From: Natroniella acetigena
GTDB taxonomy: Bacteria > Bacillota > Halanaerobiia > Halobacteroidales > Halobacteroidaceae
NCBI RefSeq assembly: GCF_023227745.1
Contig: NZ_JALKBX010000010.1
Location: forward strand, 1-58,805
Reading direction: 5' to 3'
DNA: 58,805 nt
Shown here: positions 9,828 through 19,372 of the stretch, piece after piece
Layout: each line of letters opens with the position of its first letter
Position numbering within the stretch: position 1 is the first letter of the stretch
Translations under genes and position numbers: made by a program
Notes under the pieces: model-generated
Told to the model about the DNA's origin: nothing
What the model saw: only the letters and a program-made list of their open reading frames with translations
The model's database searches: none

Positions 9828-10931
9828 TCACTCATATTTAGGATAGCCTATTATTAAAATATCATCACCAACTCTTTTATGCTGTAACTGATCAATTCCA
9901 ATCCCTGCTTCAATTTTATCTACTCCTGTACCAGCTACTACAGGTATCGCTTCTTTTCCTCCAATGATTTTGGGAGCAATAAAATAATATAATTTATCAA
10001 CAAGTTTAGCTTCTAAGAAAGAAGAATTCACCTGGCTTCCTCCTTCGACTAGTAAGCTTATTAATTCTCTTTTTCCTAATTCGTCTAATAATTTTTCTAA
10101 ATCAACTCTATTGTCGGTTCCTGCTTCAATTATCTCTACTCCAGCCTCTTTCAGCTTTATTTTTTTGACTTGATCAGCTTGTTCAGTAGTTGCAATTATT
10201 GTAGGTGCAGAAGATTTTTGAATAACTAAATTGGCATCTAATGGAATTCTTAATTTACCATCTAATACAATTCTAATAGCATCTTCTCCACCTTCAGGTA
10301 ATCTAGTCGTTAATCGAGGGTTATCTGCTAAAGCTGTACCTATTCCTACTAAAATTCCATCAACTTGATCTCTCAACTGATGAACAAATGCTCTAGATTC
10401 TTCCCCTGTAATCCATTTAGAATCTCCTTTTTTAGTAGCAATCTTCCCATCTAAGGTCATAGCATTCTTCAAAATAACAAAAGGGGTGTTAGTCTTCATA
10501 TATTTAATATAATCTTCATTTAATTTAGCTGCTTCTTCTTTTAACAAACCCACTTCAGTCTCTACCCCAGCAGTTTCTAACATCTCAATGCCCTTACCTG
10601 CTACTTTAGGATTTGGATCTTTCATAGCTATAATTACCTTTTTTATTCCAGATTCAATAATAAATTTAGCACACGGTGGGGTTTTACCATAATGAGAACA
10701 TGGTTCCAATGTAACATACATTGTAGCTCCTTTAGCCTCTTCACCAACATCCTTTAATACATTAACCTCAGCATGAAAACCACCTGCATAATGATGAAAC
10801 CCTGTTCCTATTACTTCTCCCTCTTTAACAATCACCGCTCCAACTAGAGGATTAGGACTAGTTCTCCCTAATGCTCTTTTTGCTAAATCTAACGCTAAAC
10901 TCATATAATCTCTTTTGCTCACTACTTTCAC
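9828..10931 (-). CDS. ribD: bifunctional diaminohydroxyphosphoribosylaminopyrimidine deaminase / 5-amino-6-(5-phosphoribosylamino)uracil reductase
   Basis: Carries out the deamination and reduction steps of riboflavin synthesis. The N-terminal deaminase has zinc ligands in FHAEVNVL and PCSHYGKTPPC. The C-terminal reductase starts near 145 with FVILKNAMTLDGKIAT and ends with LLVEGGSQVNSSF and APKIIGG. 367 aa is normal. A GTG at 10931 is taken as the start; another GTG at 10922 has better spacing from GGAAGG and is possible. First gene of the operon behind the FMN riboswitch. Confidence 0.96.
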   Translation of the reverse strand: MKVVSKRDYMSLALDLAKRALGRTSPNPLVGAVIVKEGEVIGTGFHHYAGGFHAEVNVLKDVGEEAKGATMYVTLEPCSHYGKTPPCAKFIIESGIKKVIIAMKDPNPKVAGKGIEMLETAGVETEVGLLKEEAAKLNEDYIKYMKTNTPFVILKNAMTLDGKIATKKGDSKWITGEESRAFVHQLRDQVDGILVGIGTALADNPRLTTRLPEGGEDAIRIVLDGKLRIPLDANLVIQKSSAPTIIATTEQADQVKKIKLKEAGVEIIEAGTDNRVDLEKLLDELGKRELISLLVEGGSQVNSSFLEAKLVDKLYYFIAPKIIGGKEAIPVVAGTGVDKIEAGIGIDQLQHKRVGDDILIIGYPKYE

Positions 10932-10992
10932 CTTCCATTCTAATTTACAATCAGTTAACAGCTTTTAATTAACTTTCATCAATTATTAATAA

Positions 10993-11027
10993 CAAAAAAG
11001 TCCCCAGAAGTAAACTCCGAGAACTTT
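10993..11027 (-). terminator. riboswitch-controlled terminator before ribD
   Basis: Minus strand: AAGTTCTCGGAG-TTTA-CTTCTGGGGACTT stem (with G-U pairs) followed by U6. It sits between the FMN aptamer and ribD. Confidence 0.8.
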
Positions 11028-11057
11028 AAATACCCACTAGCAGGATACTAATTTCTA

Positions 11058-11172
11058 ATCCTTCCCCTCTCATCCAGACTATAACTGTCGGCTTTGGAAT
11101 TTCACCAAATCAGCTTATCTAAGCTCGCGGACTATCACCGCCGGTTAGGAATTTCACCTGTTCCCGAAGAAG
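11058..11172 (-). promoter_or_regulatory. FMN riboswitch (RFN element)
   Basis: Minus-strand sequence shows the conserved RFN core: GGTGAAATTCCTAACCGGCG, GTCCGCGAGC, GGTGAAATTCCAAAGCCGAC and AGTCTGGATGAGAG. It precedes a terminator and ribD, so FMN binding should reduce rib operon expression. It fills most of the 10932-11307 gap. Confidence 0.96.
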
Positions 11173-11193
11173 CTATTTTATTTTCTGTTTCTT

Positions 11194-11222
11194 ATTATAC
11201 TACGAACTAAAAAATAAATCAA
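11194..11222 (-). promoter_or_regulatory. promoter of the rib operon
   Basis: Minus strand: -35 TTGATT (11222-11217), 17 nt spacer, -10 TATAAT (11199-11194), directly upstream of the FMN aptamer. Confidence 0.75.
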
Positions 11223-11307
11223 ATAAAAATTTGGCTAAATGAAAATAATTTATCAAAAATATACCTGATTGTTAATCCTCAGCTATAAATGAGAAATTAC
11301 TTATTAT

Positions 11308-11958
11308 TTATTCAGCACTGATTTTAAGTTCAGTAATTGCTTGTCCTCTATCCTCAACTCCAAAAACTGCTGAACCTGCTACCAAAATGTTGGCCCCAGC
11401 TTTAACAGCATCTACTGCTGTTGTATTAGGCTTAATTCCCCCATCTACTTGAATATCAACTTCTAACTCTCGCTCTTCAATCTGATTTCTTAACCGCTCA
11501 ATTTTAGGTAATACTTCAGAAATAAAGGACTGCCCACCAAAACCAGGATTAACTGTCATTAATAATACCATATCTAATTCATCAAGTACATATTCTATAG
11601 TACTTAATGGTGTAGCTGGATTTAAAGCAACTGCTGCCTTAACTCCTTCTTGTTTTATATTTTGAATAGTCCGATGTAAATGTGGACAAGCTTCAGCATG
11701 AACAGTAATGATCTCTGCTCCTGCTTTAACAAACTCAGAGATATAACAATCTGGACTTTCAATCATTAAGTGAACATCCAATACTTGTTCTGTCTTATCT
11801 TGAATTGCATCTAAAACCAACGGGCCAATCGTAATATTAGGCACAAAATGTCCATCCATTACATCAATATGTAAATACTCTGCTTCTTGTACAGTCTTTA
11901 TTTCTTCTTCTAATCTACTGAAATCTGCTGATAATATTGATGGTGCTACTTTAATCAT
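11308..11958 (-). CDS. rpe: ribulose-phosphate 3-epimerase
   Basis: Interconverts ribulose-5-P and xylulose-5-P in the pentose phosphate pathway; transketolase and a transaldolase-like gene are also in the window. Family motifs: [13 protein letters not shown] at the N terminus, [28 protein letters not shown] and VDGGIKP. Start at ATG 11958 (216 aa) matches the usual N terminus; a TTG at 11991 would add 11 non-conserved residues. It follows rsgA by 7 nt, a conserved Firmicute pair. Confidence 0.95.
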   Translation of the reverse strand: MIKVAPSILSADFSRLEEEIKTVQEAEYLHIDVMDGHFVPNITIGPLVLDAIQDKTEQVLDVHLMIESPDCYISEFVKAGAEIITVHAEACPHLHRTIQNIKQEGVKAAVALNPATPLSTIEYVLDELDMVLLMTVNPGFGGQSFISEVLPKIERLRNQIEERELEVDIQVDGGIKPNTTAVDAVKAGANILVAGSAVFGVEDRGQAITELKISAE

Positions 11959-11965
11959 TTTTAAA

Positions 11966-12847
11966 TCACCAACTCTTCTTTTTATTTTCAATTTCTGCTA
12001 AAAATTTTAGATAATTTTGATAACGCTCTGCTGTAATCTCTTCCTTTTCTACTGCCTCTTTAACTGCACACTGTGGTTCATGGCTATGTGAACAAGGGTT
12101 GAACTTACATTGACTTAAATAATCAATTAGTTCAGGAAAGAAATACTGTAACCCTTCAGCAGTAATAAAACTCAAATCAAGCGAACTGAAACCTGGAGTA
12201 TCGGCTACCCAGCCTCCAGTATCTAAACTCAACAACTCTACATGCCTAGTTGTATGTTTACCTCTCTTTATTCGTTGACTTATTTCTCCAACTTTTAATT
12301 CTAAACCCGCTTGAATAGCATTTAACAGGCTTGATTTACCCACTCCAGAAGGACCAGCAAAGACAGATACATTATCTTTTAAAGCTTCTACTAAATCATC
12401 TAAGCCTATTCCTTCCTTAGCACTAGTATAAATTACTCGATAGCCAATTTTTTGATAAGGAAGAAGTTGCTCTCTAGCCACTTCCAAAGATGATAATTCA
12501 ACTTTATTAATACAAATAGTTACTTCTAAATCAGCTATCTCTGCTAATACCAATAACCGATCTAATAGTTTAAAATCTAAATCTGGCTCTACAATAGCAA
12601 AAGTAATAATCACCTGATCAATATTAGCAATCACAGGACGAAATAAAGAATTCTTCCTCTCCAACCTTTCTTCTACAACGCCACTCCCATCATCCAATAA
12701 ATCAAACTTGACTAAGTCACCGGTAATTACATCAGAACCCTCATTTTTTAATTTCCCTCTAATCTTACAGCGATATACTTCTTTGCTTTCAAAATCATAA
12801 ACAAAGAAATAACCACCAAATGCTTTTAAAACTCTTCCTTCTCTCAT
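11966..12847 (-). CDS. rsgA: ribosome small-subunit GTPase RsgA
   Basis: Circularly permuted GTPase acting in late 30S maturation. An OB-fold N-terminal region (1-70) is followed by CINKVELS (G4), then [16 protein letters not shown] (G1, about 165-180) and DTPGF (G3). A C-terminal zinc module contains [14 protein letters not shown]. Start ATG 12847 has GGGAG upstream; a GTG two codons earlier is possible. 293 aa. Followed by rpe and preceded by prkC across a repeat-filled gap. Confidence 0.95.
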   Translation of the reverse strand: MREGRVLKAFGGYFFVYDFESKEVYRCKIRGKLKNEGSDVITGDLVKFDLLDDGSGVVEERLERKNSLFRPVIANIDQVIITFAIVEPDLDFKLLDRLLVLAEIADLEVTICINKVELSSLEVAREQLLPYQKIGYRVIYTSAKEGIGLDDLVEALKDNVSVFAGPSGVGKSSLLNAIQAGLELKVGEISQRIKRGKHTTRHVELLSLDTGGWVADTPGFSSLDLSFITAEGLQYFFPELIDYLSQCKFNPCSHSHEPQCAVKEAVEKEEITAERYQNYLKFLAEIENKKKSW

Positions 12848-12870
12848 AACCACTCTCCCTTTATTATTTG

Positions 12871-13060
12871 CAGTTTATAATTGATAATTGATAGTGGATA
12901 CGATTTTTGTGGGTTTCATGGAGGGTCTTAATAAAGACCCGTAAGAATAGTTAAAAACCATAAAACATAAAAAACACATTACTCCTTAATTATAAAGATT
13001 TTAAAAAGGGTAGATTTTGGGTTTTAACTATCAATTTTAAACTATCAATTATCAATTGAA
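12871..13060. repeat. AT-rich palindromic intergenic repeat with stem-loop
   Basis: Between rsgA and prkC. Arms are built from units like TATAATTGATAATTGATAG and CAATTATCAATTG in opposite orientation. Inside lies a GGGTCTT-AATA-AAGACCC hairpin (12923-12940) followed by GTAAGAA, a member of the dispersed stem-loop family. No coding sequence seen. Confidence 0.6.
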
Positions 13061-13061
13061 G

Positions 13062-15014
13062 TTACAATCTCTTTTCATAATTCAATTGACCATCAAAATA
13101 AATTTTAATCACAGCTGAACCAACCGTAATTACTTCCTCACCAATTCGAGCGTTAGCTTGATGAACCTCTTCATAAACAACCCGTTTTCCATTATTATCT
13201 TCAACCGTAATTTTGACTTCTCTCTCAGGACCAGGTGGGATAAATGTTCTAACTTGTGAAGTCTTTATTTCAGCTCCTTCTACATTTCTAATTCCTGAAC
13301 TTACAATCAAATCTACCGTTGCACCTTCTGTTAGTTCCTCTCCAGATTCTGGATCTTGAGCTATAATCCGATCTTGACGATAATTAAGACTCTCCCTTTC
13401 AATCGTCCGTCCAATAATCAGATTTCGATCTTGTAATCTCTGTTCTGCTTCTTCTTGGCGTAACCCTACTACTTCAGGCACAACTACCTGCTCAGGTTCT
13501 CGACCTTGACTGATTACCAAATCAACCTCCGTATTCATCTTTACCTCTTCTGCAATCCCAGGTTCTTGAGAAATAATCTCATCTTCAAGAACTTGATCGC
13601 TATACTCATAATCCAGTTCTCCTACCTCTAAATTACTCCTGTTTAATTCCACTCTAGCTTCTCGTAAAGTACCCCCAACTAGCTCTGGAACTTCAACCAT
13701 CTGTGCCCCTTTACTTGTTACCACACTAATTACCCGATTTTCCTTAACTATTCTATTAGGCTCAGGACTTTGTGAAATAATATGCTCTTCAGCAATTTCA
13801 TTGCTATGACTTTTGTAATAAACTTCTAAATTTAAACCTAGCTCCTCTAACTGCTCTCGAGCTATATCTACATGTTCTCCCCTCAAATTTGGTACTTCAA
13901 CATCATCAACAGCCATATACTGCTCTAAGAAATAATAACCTAAACCCATTACGGTTAAAAACACTAATAATATAACCCCTACTCCAACAACTAGCTTCTT
14001 TCTACTAGATTTTCTCGGTTGGTTATTAGATTCTTTATCTTTTTCTGCACTCATACCTTTCAATCCTCCAGAATCTATTTTGGTTACTTCTTCTTCATTA
14101 AGCTCCTGTTCAGCTCTAGAAATAACCTTGGTTTGCTGTTGTTCTTGCTTAGAAATAACCATTGTCTTTTGATCAGCAGTCTCCTGTTGCAGATCAAGCT
14201 GACGACTAACCTCCCGTAGATCCTTTAACATTTCAACAGCTGAATTATATCTTTCAGCTGGCTCTTTAGCAATAGCTTTTAAAATAATATTAGCTAGCTG
14301 CTGAGGCAAATCAGGATTAAGTTTTTGAGGAGGAGTAACTTCCTGCTCAATATGTTTCAATGCTACAGATACAGAAGTATCCCCCTTAAAAGGAAGTTCC
14401 CCTGTAACTAATTCATACAGAACAATTCCTAACGAATAAATATCAGATCTCATAGTAATCTTACTGCCTTTAGCTTGCTCTGGAGAAAGATAATGAGCTG
14501 ATCCTACAATTGATTCAGTCTGAACCATCGTTGCTGCAGTTATTGCTTGAGCAATTCCAAAATCAGTTACTTTAACTTTGCCAGCAGAAGTCAATAAAAT
14601 ATTGTGTGGTTTAATATCACAATGAACAATATTATTCCGATGTGCCGTAATCAAAGCTTGACAGACTTCCTGTACTATTTCAACCGCTTCTTCAACCTCT
14701 AATTTACCAGCTGTTTTAAGCTTTTCTTTTAAATTTTTTCCTTCTACATGTTCCATGATTATATACTGAAAATCACCATCTTTAGCTATATCATAAATAT
14801 TAACAATATTCTCATGGGAAAAGCTAGCAACCGCTTGAGCTTCATGCCTAAATCGTTTTACAGCAGCTACATCATCAGCAAATTGAGGCTGTAAAACTTT
14901 AACCGCTACTTCTCTACCTAATAATTTATCATGGGCCAAATAAACAATAGCCATTCCACCTGTGCCAATCTTCTCAATTAATTCATATCTATCATTAAGC
15001 ACTTTCCCAATCAT
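13062..15014 (-). CDS. prkC: PASTA-domain serine/threonine protein kinase
   Basis: Membrane Ser/Thr kinase that senses muropeptides or cell-wall state in Firmicutes. Cytoplasmic Hanks kinase at about 10-270: GTGGMAIVYLA, EVAVKVL (catalytic Lys), HCDIKPHNILL (catalytic Asp) and TDFGIAQ. A linker follows, then one transmembrane helix near 343-365. Three extracellular PASTA repeats follow (about 373-440, 441-508, 509-577), each with a VPxxxG(x)xxxEA pattern, and an extra C-terminal beta-rich tail. 650 aa. Directly downstream of the PP2C phosphatase gene, the standard pairing. Confidence 0.95.
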   Translation of the reverse strand: MIGKVLNDRYELIEKIGTGGMAIVYLAHDKLLGREVAVKVLQPQFADDVAAVKRFRHEAQAVASFSHENIVNIYDIAKDGDFQYIIMEHVEGKNLKEKLKTAGKLEVEEAVEIVQEVCQALITAHRNNIVHCDIKPHNILLTSAGKVKVTDFGIAQAITAATMVQTESIVGSAHYLSPEQAKGSKITMRSDIYSLGIVLYELVTGELPFKGDTSVSVALKHIEQEVTPPQKLNPDLPQQLANIILKAIAKEPAERYNSAVEMLKDLREVSRQLDLQQETADQKTMVISKQEQQQTKVISRAEQELNEEEVTKIDSGGLKGMSAEKDKESNNQPRKSSRKKLVVGVGVILLVFLTVMGLGYYFLEQYMAVDDVEVPNLRGEHVDIAREQLEELGLNLEVYYKSHSNEIAEEHIISQSPEPNRIVKENRVISVVTSKGAQMVEVPELVGGTLREARVELNRSNLEVGELDYEYSDQVLEDEIISQEPGIAEEVKMNTEVDLVISQGREPEQVVVPEVVGLRQEEAEQRLQDRNLIIGRTIERESLNYRQDRIIAQDPESGEELTEGATVDLIVSSGIRNVEGAEIKTSQVRTFIPPGPEREVKITVEDNNGKRVVYEEVHQANARIGEEVITVGSAVIKIYFDGQLNYEKRL

Positions 15015-15041
15015 AATGTCACCTCAAAACCTTTAACTTAA

Positions 15042-15758
15042 TTATACTGCATAAATAATTACGGTAATATTATCGCGACCACCTCGTTGATTAGCCAATT
15101 CAACTAATGTTTCAGCTTTCTGTTGTAAATTAATCGGTTTAGCTAATATCTCTGCTAATTTTTTATCAGAGACCATGTTGGTCAATCCATCAGAACAGAA
15201 CAAGATTAGATCTTGCTCCTCTAATTCTACTTCAATTAAATCCTTCTTTACATCTTTTTCTACCCCTAAAGCATTAGTCAATATATTTTTTTGTGGATGA
15301 TTTTTAGCCTCTTCTGGAGTAATAATATCCTTCCTAATTAACTCCTCAACCATAGAATGATCCTGGGTAACCTGACATAAATCACCATCTCTAAACAAAT
15401 AAGCTCTAGTATCACCAATATGACCAATCGTTAATATTCTATCCTTGATAACCCCTAAAGTCAAGGTAGTTCCCATTCCATGATATTCTTCTTTTTCTTT
15501 ACTTTTCTGATAAATACATTGATTAGCATGCCAAATTAAATCTTTTATATCTTGTACTGGGTTATCAATACTGAATTGATAATCCTTAATTGCTTCAATA
15601 GCTAATGTACTGGCCAAAGCACCAGAATTATGACCTCCCATTCCATCTGCTACAACCAGCAAAGTCAGCTCATCTTTAACTAATGCCAAATGATTATCTT
15701 CATTTTCAGTCCTAACTTTACCGCAGTCTGAAATTACTCCATAGTTCAAACTCCTCAC
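15042..15758 (-). CDS. prpC: PP2C-family serine/threonine phosphatase
   Basis: Partner phosphatase of the PASTA kinase. Metal-binding PP2C motifs: SDCGKVRTENEDN (about 10-22), VADGMGGHNSG (about 36-46), GHIGDTRAYL and FCSDGLTNMV, ending in GGRDNITVI. 238 aa, cytoplasmic. It lies 27 nt before prkC and 4 nt after the FHA gene. Confidence 0.95.
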   Translation of the reverse strand: MRSLNYGVISDCGKVRTENEDNHLALVKDELTLLVVADGMGGHNSGALASTLAIEAIKDYQFSIDNPVQDIKDLIWHANQCIYQKSKEKEEYHGMGTTLTLGVIKDRILTIGHIGDTRAYLFRDGDLCQVTQDHSMVEELIRKDIITPEEAKNHPQKNILTNALGVEKDVKKDLIEVELEEQDLILFCSDGLTNMVSDKKLAEILAKPINLQQKAETLVELANQRGGRDNITVIIYAV

Positions 15759-15762
15759 CTCT

Positions 15763-16257
15763 TTACTCCAAATTCAAAGAAAACTTCAGATCAATATCTC
15801 CTAAACTGATTATATCTTGATCAAAAAGTTTTTTCTCTTTAACCAATTCACCATTAACCCGTAACCCATTCGTACTATTTAAATCTTTAATCAAATAATA
15901 GTGTTTTTTAGTAACTATTTGAGCATGTACCCTAGAAACACTAAGATCAGGTAACACAATTTCATTGGTTTTTTGTCGACCAATATTCGTTTCTATCGAA
16001 CCAAGAATAAATTCTTCTTGTTGATGCTCTCCCTTAAGTAATTTAAGGCAACATTGCTTGCGAGAAACCGGAATTATTTTACGAGTAGAATTTACTTCCT
16101 GACAAGTATCAACTTTAAACTCTTCACTAGAACTAAATACTTTTGTTCCATCATCTTTAGTATCTTGAATACTAGTACTAGTTTCCTCTTTTACTCCTTG
16201 ATCAGAAAAAACTGCTTTAATCTTTTTACTCAGTTTAGTTCGCAAACCCATCTTCAT
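15763..16257 (-). CDS. FHA-domain protein
   Basis: 164 aa. The N-terminal ~75 residues are Ser/Thr/Lys-rich and probably disordered. The C-terminal FHA domain (about 85-160) shows the phosphothreonine-binding pattern GRQKTNEIVL, SVSRVHAQI and LNSTNGLRVNG. Lying between rlmN and prpC-prkC, it is a likely substrate or adaptor of the kinase; Thr residues in the N-terminal tail could be the phosphosites (inference). Confidence 0.85.
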   Translation of the reverse strand: MKMGLRTKLSKKIKAVFSDQGVKEETSTSIQDTKDDGTKVFSSSEEFKVDTCQEVNSTRKIIPVSRKQCCLKLLKGEHQQEEFILGSIETNIGRQKTNEIVLPDLSVSRVHAQIVTKKHYYLIKDLNSTNGLRVNGELVKEKKLFDQDIISLGDIDLKFSLNLE

Positions 16258-17289
16258 TTAATCCTCCTTAGCCTTCAGTTGTCCACAAGCAGCATCAATA
16301 TCAGCTCCACGCTCTACCCTTACTGTTACAGGAATATTCTTCATTTCTAATTGCTCTTTAAACATTTTAATTGCCTTTCTATGAGGCTTATTATACTCAA
16401 ATTCTTGTACCGGATTGATTGGAATTAAATTAACATGGGCCAATACACCTGATAATAAAGTGGCTAACTTGCGAGCTAAATCTTGAGAATCATTAACTCC
16501 CTCTACTAAAGCATACTCAAAACTGACCCGTCGCCCAGTCTGTTTAATATAATAATCACATGCTGCTAATAAATCCTTTAAAGGATAACGTTGATTGATC
16601 GGCATCATCTGACTACGTAATTGATCAGTAGGTGCATGTAATGAAATAGCTAATGTCAGTTGAAGTTCTTCATCTGCTAGCTGTTTAATCTCAGGAGCTA
16701 AACCACAAGTAGACAGCGTAATCTTTCTACTACCAATATTCAGTCCTGCTTCATGATTAATTAACCTAATAGCTTTTAAGACCTGAGCATAATTGGCTAA
16801 CGGTTCCCCCATTCCCATCAAAACTACATTGCTAATCCGCTCTTCTTTCAATCTCTCTAGCATCAGAATCTGGTTAACAATCTCTCCTGCGGTTAAATTA
16901 CGGCTTAAGCCTTGTAAACCTGTAGCACAGAAATTACATCCCATCGCACAACCAACCTGACTAGAAATACAAAGGCTCTTTCTTCCATCTTGGTTAGGAA
17001 GATAAACCGTCTCAATCTTCTCTCCATCTGCTAATTTAAAAAGATACTTCTCAGTCCCATCCTCAGATACTTGTCGATTAAGTACTGTAAATTCTTCTAT
17101 TTTAGCAACCTGCTGCAACTTGTTTCTCAACTCTTTAGGTAAATTCTTCATCTCAGTAACTTGAGCTACTTTTTGATTATAAATCCAATTAAAGAGCTGT
17201 TTAACTCTAAAACTGGGTTGATCTAAATCTGTCATCAATTCCTCTAATTCTGCTATTGTCTTTCCAACTAGTGCTATCCTATCTGTCAT
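16258..17289 (-). CDS. rlmN: dual-specificity 23S rRNA/tRNA adenine-C2 methyltransferase (radical SAM)
   Basis: Methylates C2 of 23S rRNA A2503 and tRNA A37. The radical-SAM cluster motif is CAMGCNFC with Cys114, Cys118 and Cys121. GMGEPLANY is the SAM-binding block. The conserved C-terminal cysteine of the methyl-carrying mechanism is in DAACGQL, near residue 336. 343 aa. Its stop codon directly abuts the FHA gene. Confidence 0.96.
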   Translation of the reverse strand: MTDRIALVGKTIAELEELMTDLDQPSFRVKQLFNWIYNQKVAQVTEMKNLPKELRNKLQQVAKIEEFTVLNRQVSEDGTEKYLFKLADGEKIETVYLPNQDGRKSLCISSQVGCAMGCNFCATGLQGLSRNLTAGEIVNQILMLERLKEERISNVVLMGMGEPLANYAQVLKAIRLINHEAGLNIGSRKITLSTCGLAPEIKQLADEELQLTLAISLHAPTDQLRSQMMPINQRYPLKDLLAACDYYIKQTGRRVSFEYALVEGVNDSQDLARKLATLLSGVLAHVNLIPINPVQEFEYNKPHRKAIKMFKEQLEMKNIPVTVRVERGADIDAACGQLKAKED

Positions 17290-17335
17290 TACTTACTCCC
17301 TCTCATTTAATATTAATTCTCTTCAATAGATAAAA

Positions 17336-18673
17336 TTAATTTTTAACTAATTTAGCTATAAAAAATCCTTCTAATAATTCTTGATCAGGCAACAATTGTA
17401 AACACCCATCACTTAAATATCCTTCTAATCCTAATTCAACTGCTTGCTCTGTTAAATCAATTATTGAAAAAGAGGTGAACTCTTCCAAAAACTTAGCAAT
17501 TACTTCTTGATTTTCTTGCTTAGTAAAGGTGCATGTACTATAAACCAACTCTCCTCCAGATTTCAGAAACTCAGCTGTATTAGCTAATAATTCTAACTGT
17601 AATTGTTGTAGAGTTTTTAAGTCCTGTGGCTTCTTCTGCCATCTAATCTCTGGCTTTTTGCTTATAATTCCTAACCCTGAACAAGGAGCATCAATCAATA
17701 CCTGATCTACTTCTTCCTCAAAACTGACTTCCCGACCATCTTGACGGATAGTTTCTATATTTTCAATACCTAACCGTTCACAATTTTCTTTAATTAATTC
17801 TAATTTATGTTGGTGAATATCGATGGCATAAATTTTACCACGATTATTCATCAACTGGGCCAAGTGTGTCGCCTTCCCCCCTGGTGCTCCACAGAGATCG
17901 ACCACTAGATTATCTGCAGCAGGTGCTAGAATATGTCCTACTAACATTGAACTAAATCCTTGCACCTGAAATTTACCTTCCTGAAAAGTAGTTAGCCTTT
18001 CCATTGCTGGATAATCAATCAATTCAACTGCTTCTGGCAACAGCTTAATCTCTTCTGCCTGAGCCTCTTCTGCTGCCAAATCAGCTAACAACTCTTCTCT
18101 TGTTAATCGTAGTGTATTGGTTCTGACTACCGTTGGTGGAACTTGATTTAAACTTTTACAGATCTCAATTGTCTTTTCCTTGCCAAACCTTTTAACCCAT
18201 CGTTCAACTAACCACTGTGGTTGAGAGTACTTATATCTAATATGTTGCACCGGTTGTTCTTGCTGGTCAGGATAATCTATCTGATCTAATTTACGAATAA
18301 TATTGCGTAAGACACCGTTAATAAACTTAACTGCTCCTCGATTACAATGACCTTTCGCCACTTCAACCGTTTCATTACAAGCAGCTGGAGCAGGAATCCG
18401 ATCTAGAAATTTAATCTGATAGACTCCTAATCGTAAAGCATTCCGCACCCAAGGGGTCATCTCTTTAACTTTTCGATTAGCAACTTGATTAATAACCCAA
18501 TCAAGGCTATTTCTCATTCTAATCGTACCATAGATTAACTGAGTAGCCAAGCTTCGATCTCGCTTATCCAACTGAGATTGATTTAATAAATTATTGACAA
18601 CCAAGTTAGAGTAACCTTCTTTTTCATTAATACGATAAATTGCTTTTAAAGCTAACTGGCGTGCATTATTCAT
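17336..18673 (-). CDS. rsmB: 16S rRNA (cytosine-967-C5) methyltransferase
   Basis: An N-terminal NusB-like RNA-binding domain (1-140) precedes a SAM-dependent C5 methyltransferase domain. VVDLCGAPGGKATHLAQ is the SAM-binding motif. The two conserved cysteines lie in DAPCSGLG and YSTCTF. 445 aa. Part of the conserved def-fmt-rsmB-rlmN-prpC-prkC-rsgA-rpe block, here with two or three membrane-protein genes inserted between fmt and rsmB. Confidence 0.95.
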   Translation of the reverse strand: MNNARQLALKAIYRINEKEGYSNLVVNNLLNQSQLDKRDRSLATQLIYGTIRMRNSLDWVINQVANRKVKEMTPWVRNALRLGVYQIKFLDRIPAPAACNETVEVAKGHCNRGAVKFINGVLRNIIRKLDQIDYPDQQEQPVQHIRYKYSQPQWLVERWVKRFGKEKTIEICKSLNQVPPTVVRTNTLRLTREELLADLAAEEAQAEEIKLLPEAVELIDYPAMERLTTFQEGKFQVQGFSSMLVGHILAPAADNLVVDLCGAPGGKATHLAQLMNNRGKIYAIDIHQHKLELIKENCERLGIENIETIRQDGREVSFEEEVDQVLIDAPCSGLGIISKKPEIRWQKKPQDLKTLQQLQLELLANTAEFLKSGGELVYSTCTFTKQENQEVIAKFLEEFTSFSIIDLTEQAVELGLEGYLSDGCLQLLPDQELLEGFFIAKLVKN

Positions 18674-18685
18674 CTTTAGCCTCCA

Positions 18686-19345
18686 TTAATAATCGTGATA
18701 GATTTTTAATTCTTTAGTCCTTACAAATAATTTTTGTTTTCTGAACAAATTAAATCCAAAAAATGAGTTATTGTAATGATTTACCAGTTGAATACCATCT
18801 ATTACTATTTGCTCCACCTGTGTAGATGTAGTCAATCTTCTTTGTACAAACACACCTAATCCTGGGCCAACCAGATTAGCTACAACTATCGCTAACAGAA
18901 CATATAATATATTAAAATGTCCTGTCTGCACTAATAAAAACAAAAAAATAATCGATGCTAAAATATTAGCCACCGCCATACTGGTTCCACATCTTCTATG
19001 GACGACCAACTCAGTTTCTCCTTGTTGTAGACGGGCCAACCCCTCCTGAGCTGCCTGTTTTATCAAGAGAGGATTGACCACCCCATTAATATAGAATCCA
19101 CCTTCCTTAGCCCAACCTGATAAAGCTCGACAACCATACTTCTCTTCTAAGACATTAATCGTAGCATGCTCTAAGGAATGATTCTGTCTCAGTCTTGAAT
19201 TAGTAGCTATCTTAATAATCTGCTTAGGTACTAATAATAATGTAATAACTGAATCAATGGTAAATTTATAGGGAATGATAATAACCGCTAAAAAGATAAA
19301 AGAAAGAATAGGAAATAATAAAAAAAGCAATAGATAATAAAACAT
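18686..19345 (-). CDS. DUF6391 membrane protein
   Basis: 219 aa with hydrophobic segments at about 2-30 and two more near 120-165. A conserved-looking soluble stretch carries NHSLEHATINVLEEKYG and HRRCGTS. The HSLEHAT histidines and the Cys could bind metal, but no function is known. It is 12 nt from rsmB and in the same operon. Confidence 0.75.
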   Translation of the reverse strand: MFYYLLLFLLFPILSFIFLAVIIIPYKFTIDSVITLLLVPKQIIKIATNSRLRQNHSLEHATINVLEEKYGCRALSGWAKEGGFYINGVVNPLLIKQAAQEGLARLQQGETELVVHRRCGTSMAVANILASIIFLFLLVQTGHFNILYVLLAIVVANLVGPGLGVFVQRRLTTSTQVEQIVIDGIQLVNHYNNSFFGFNLFRKQKLFVRTKELKIYHDY

Positions 19346-19372
19346 CTTTAATCAGTCCTTTAATCGAACATA

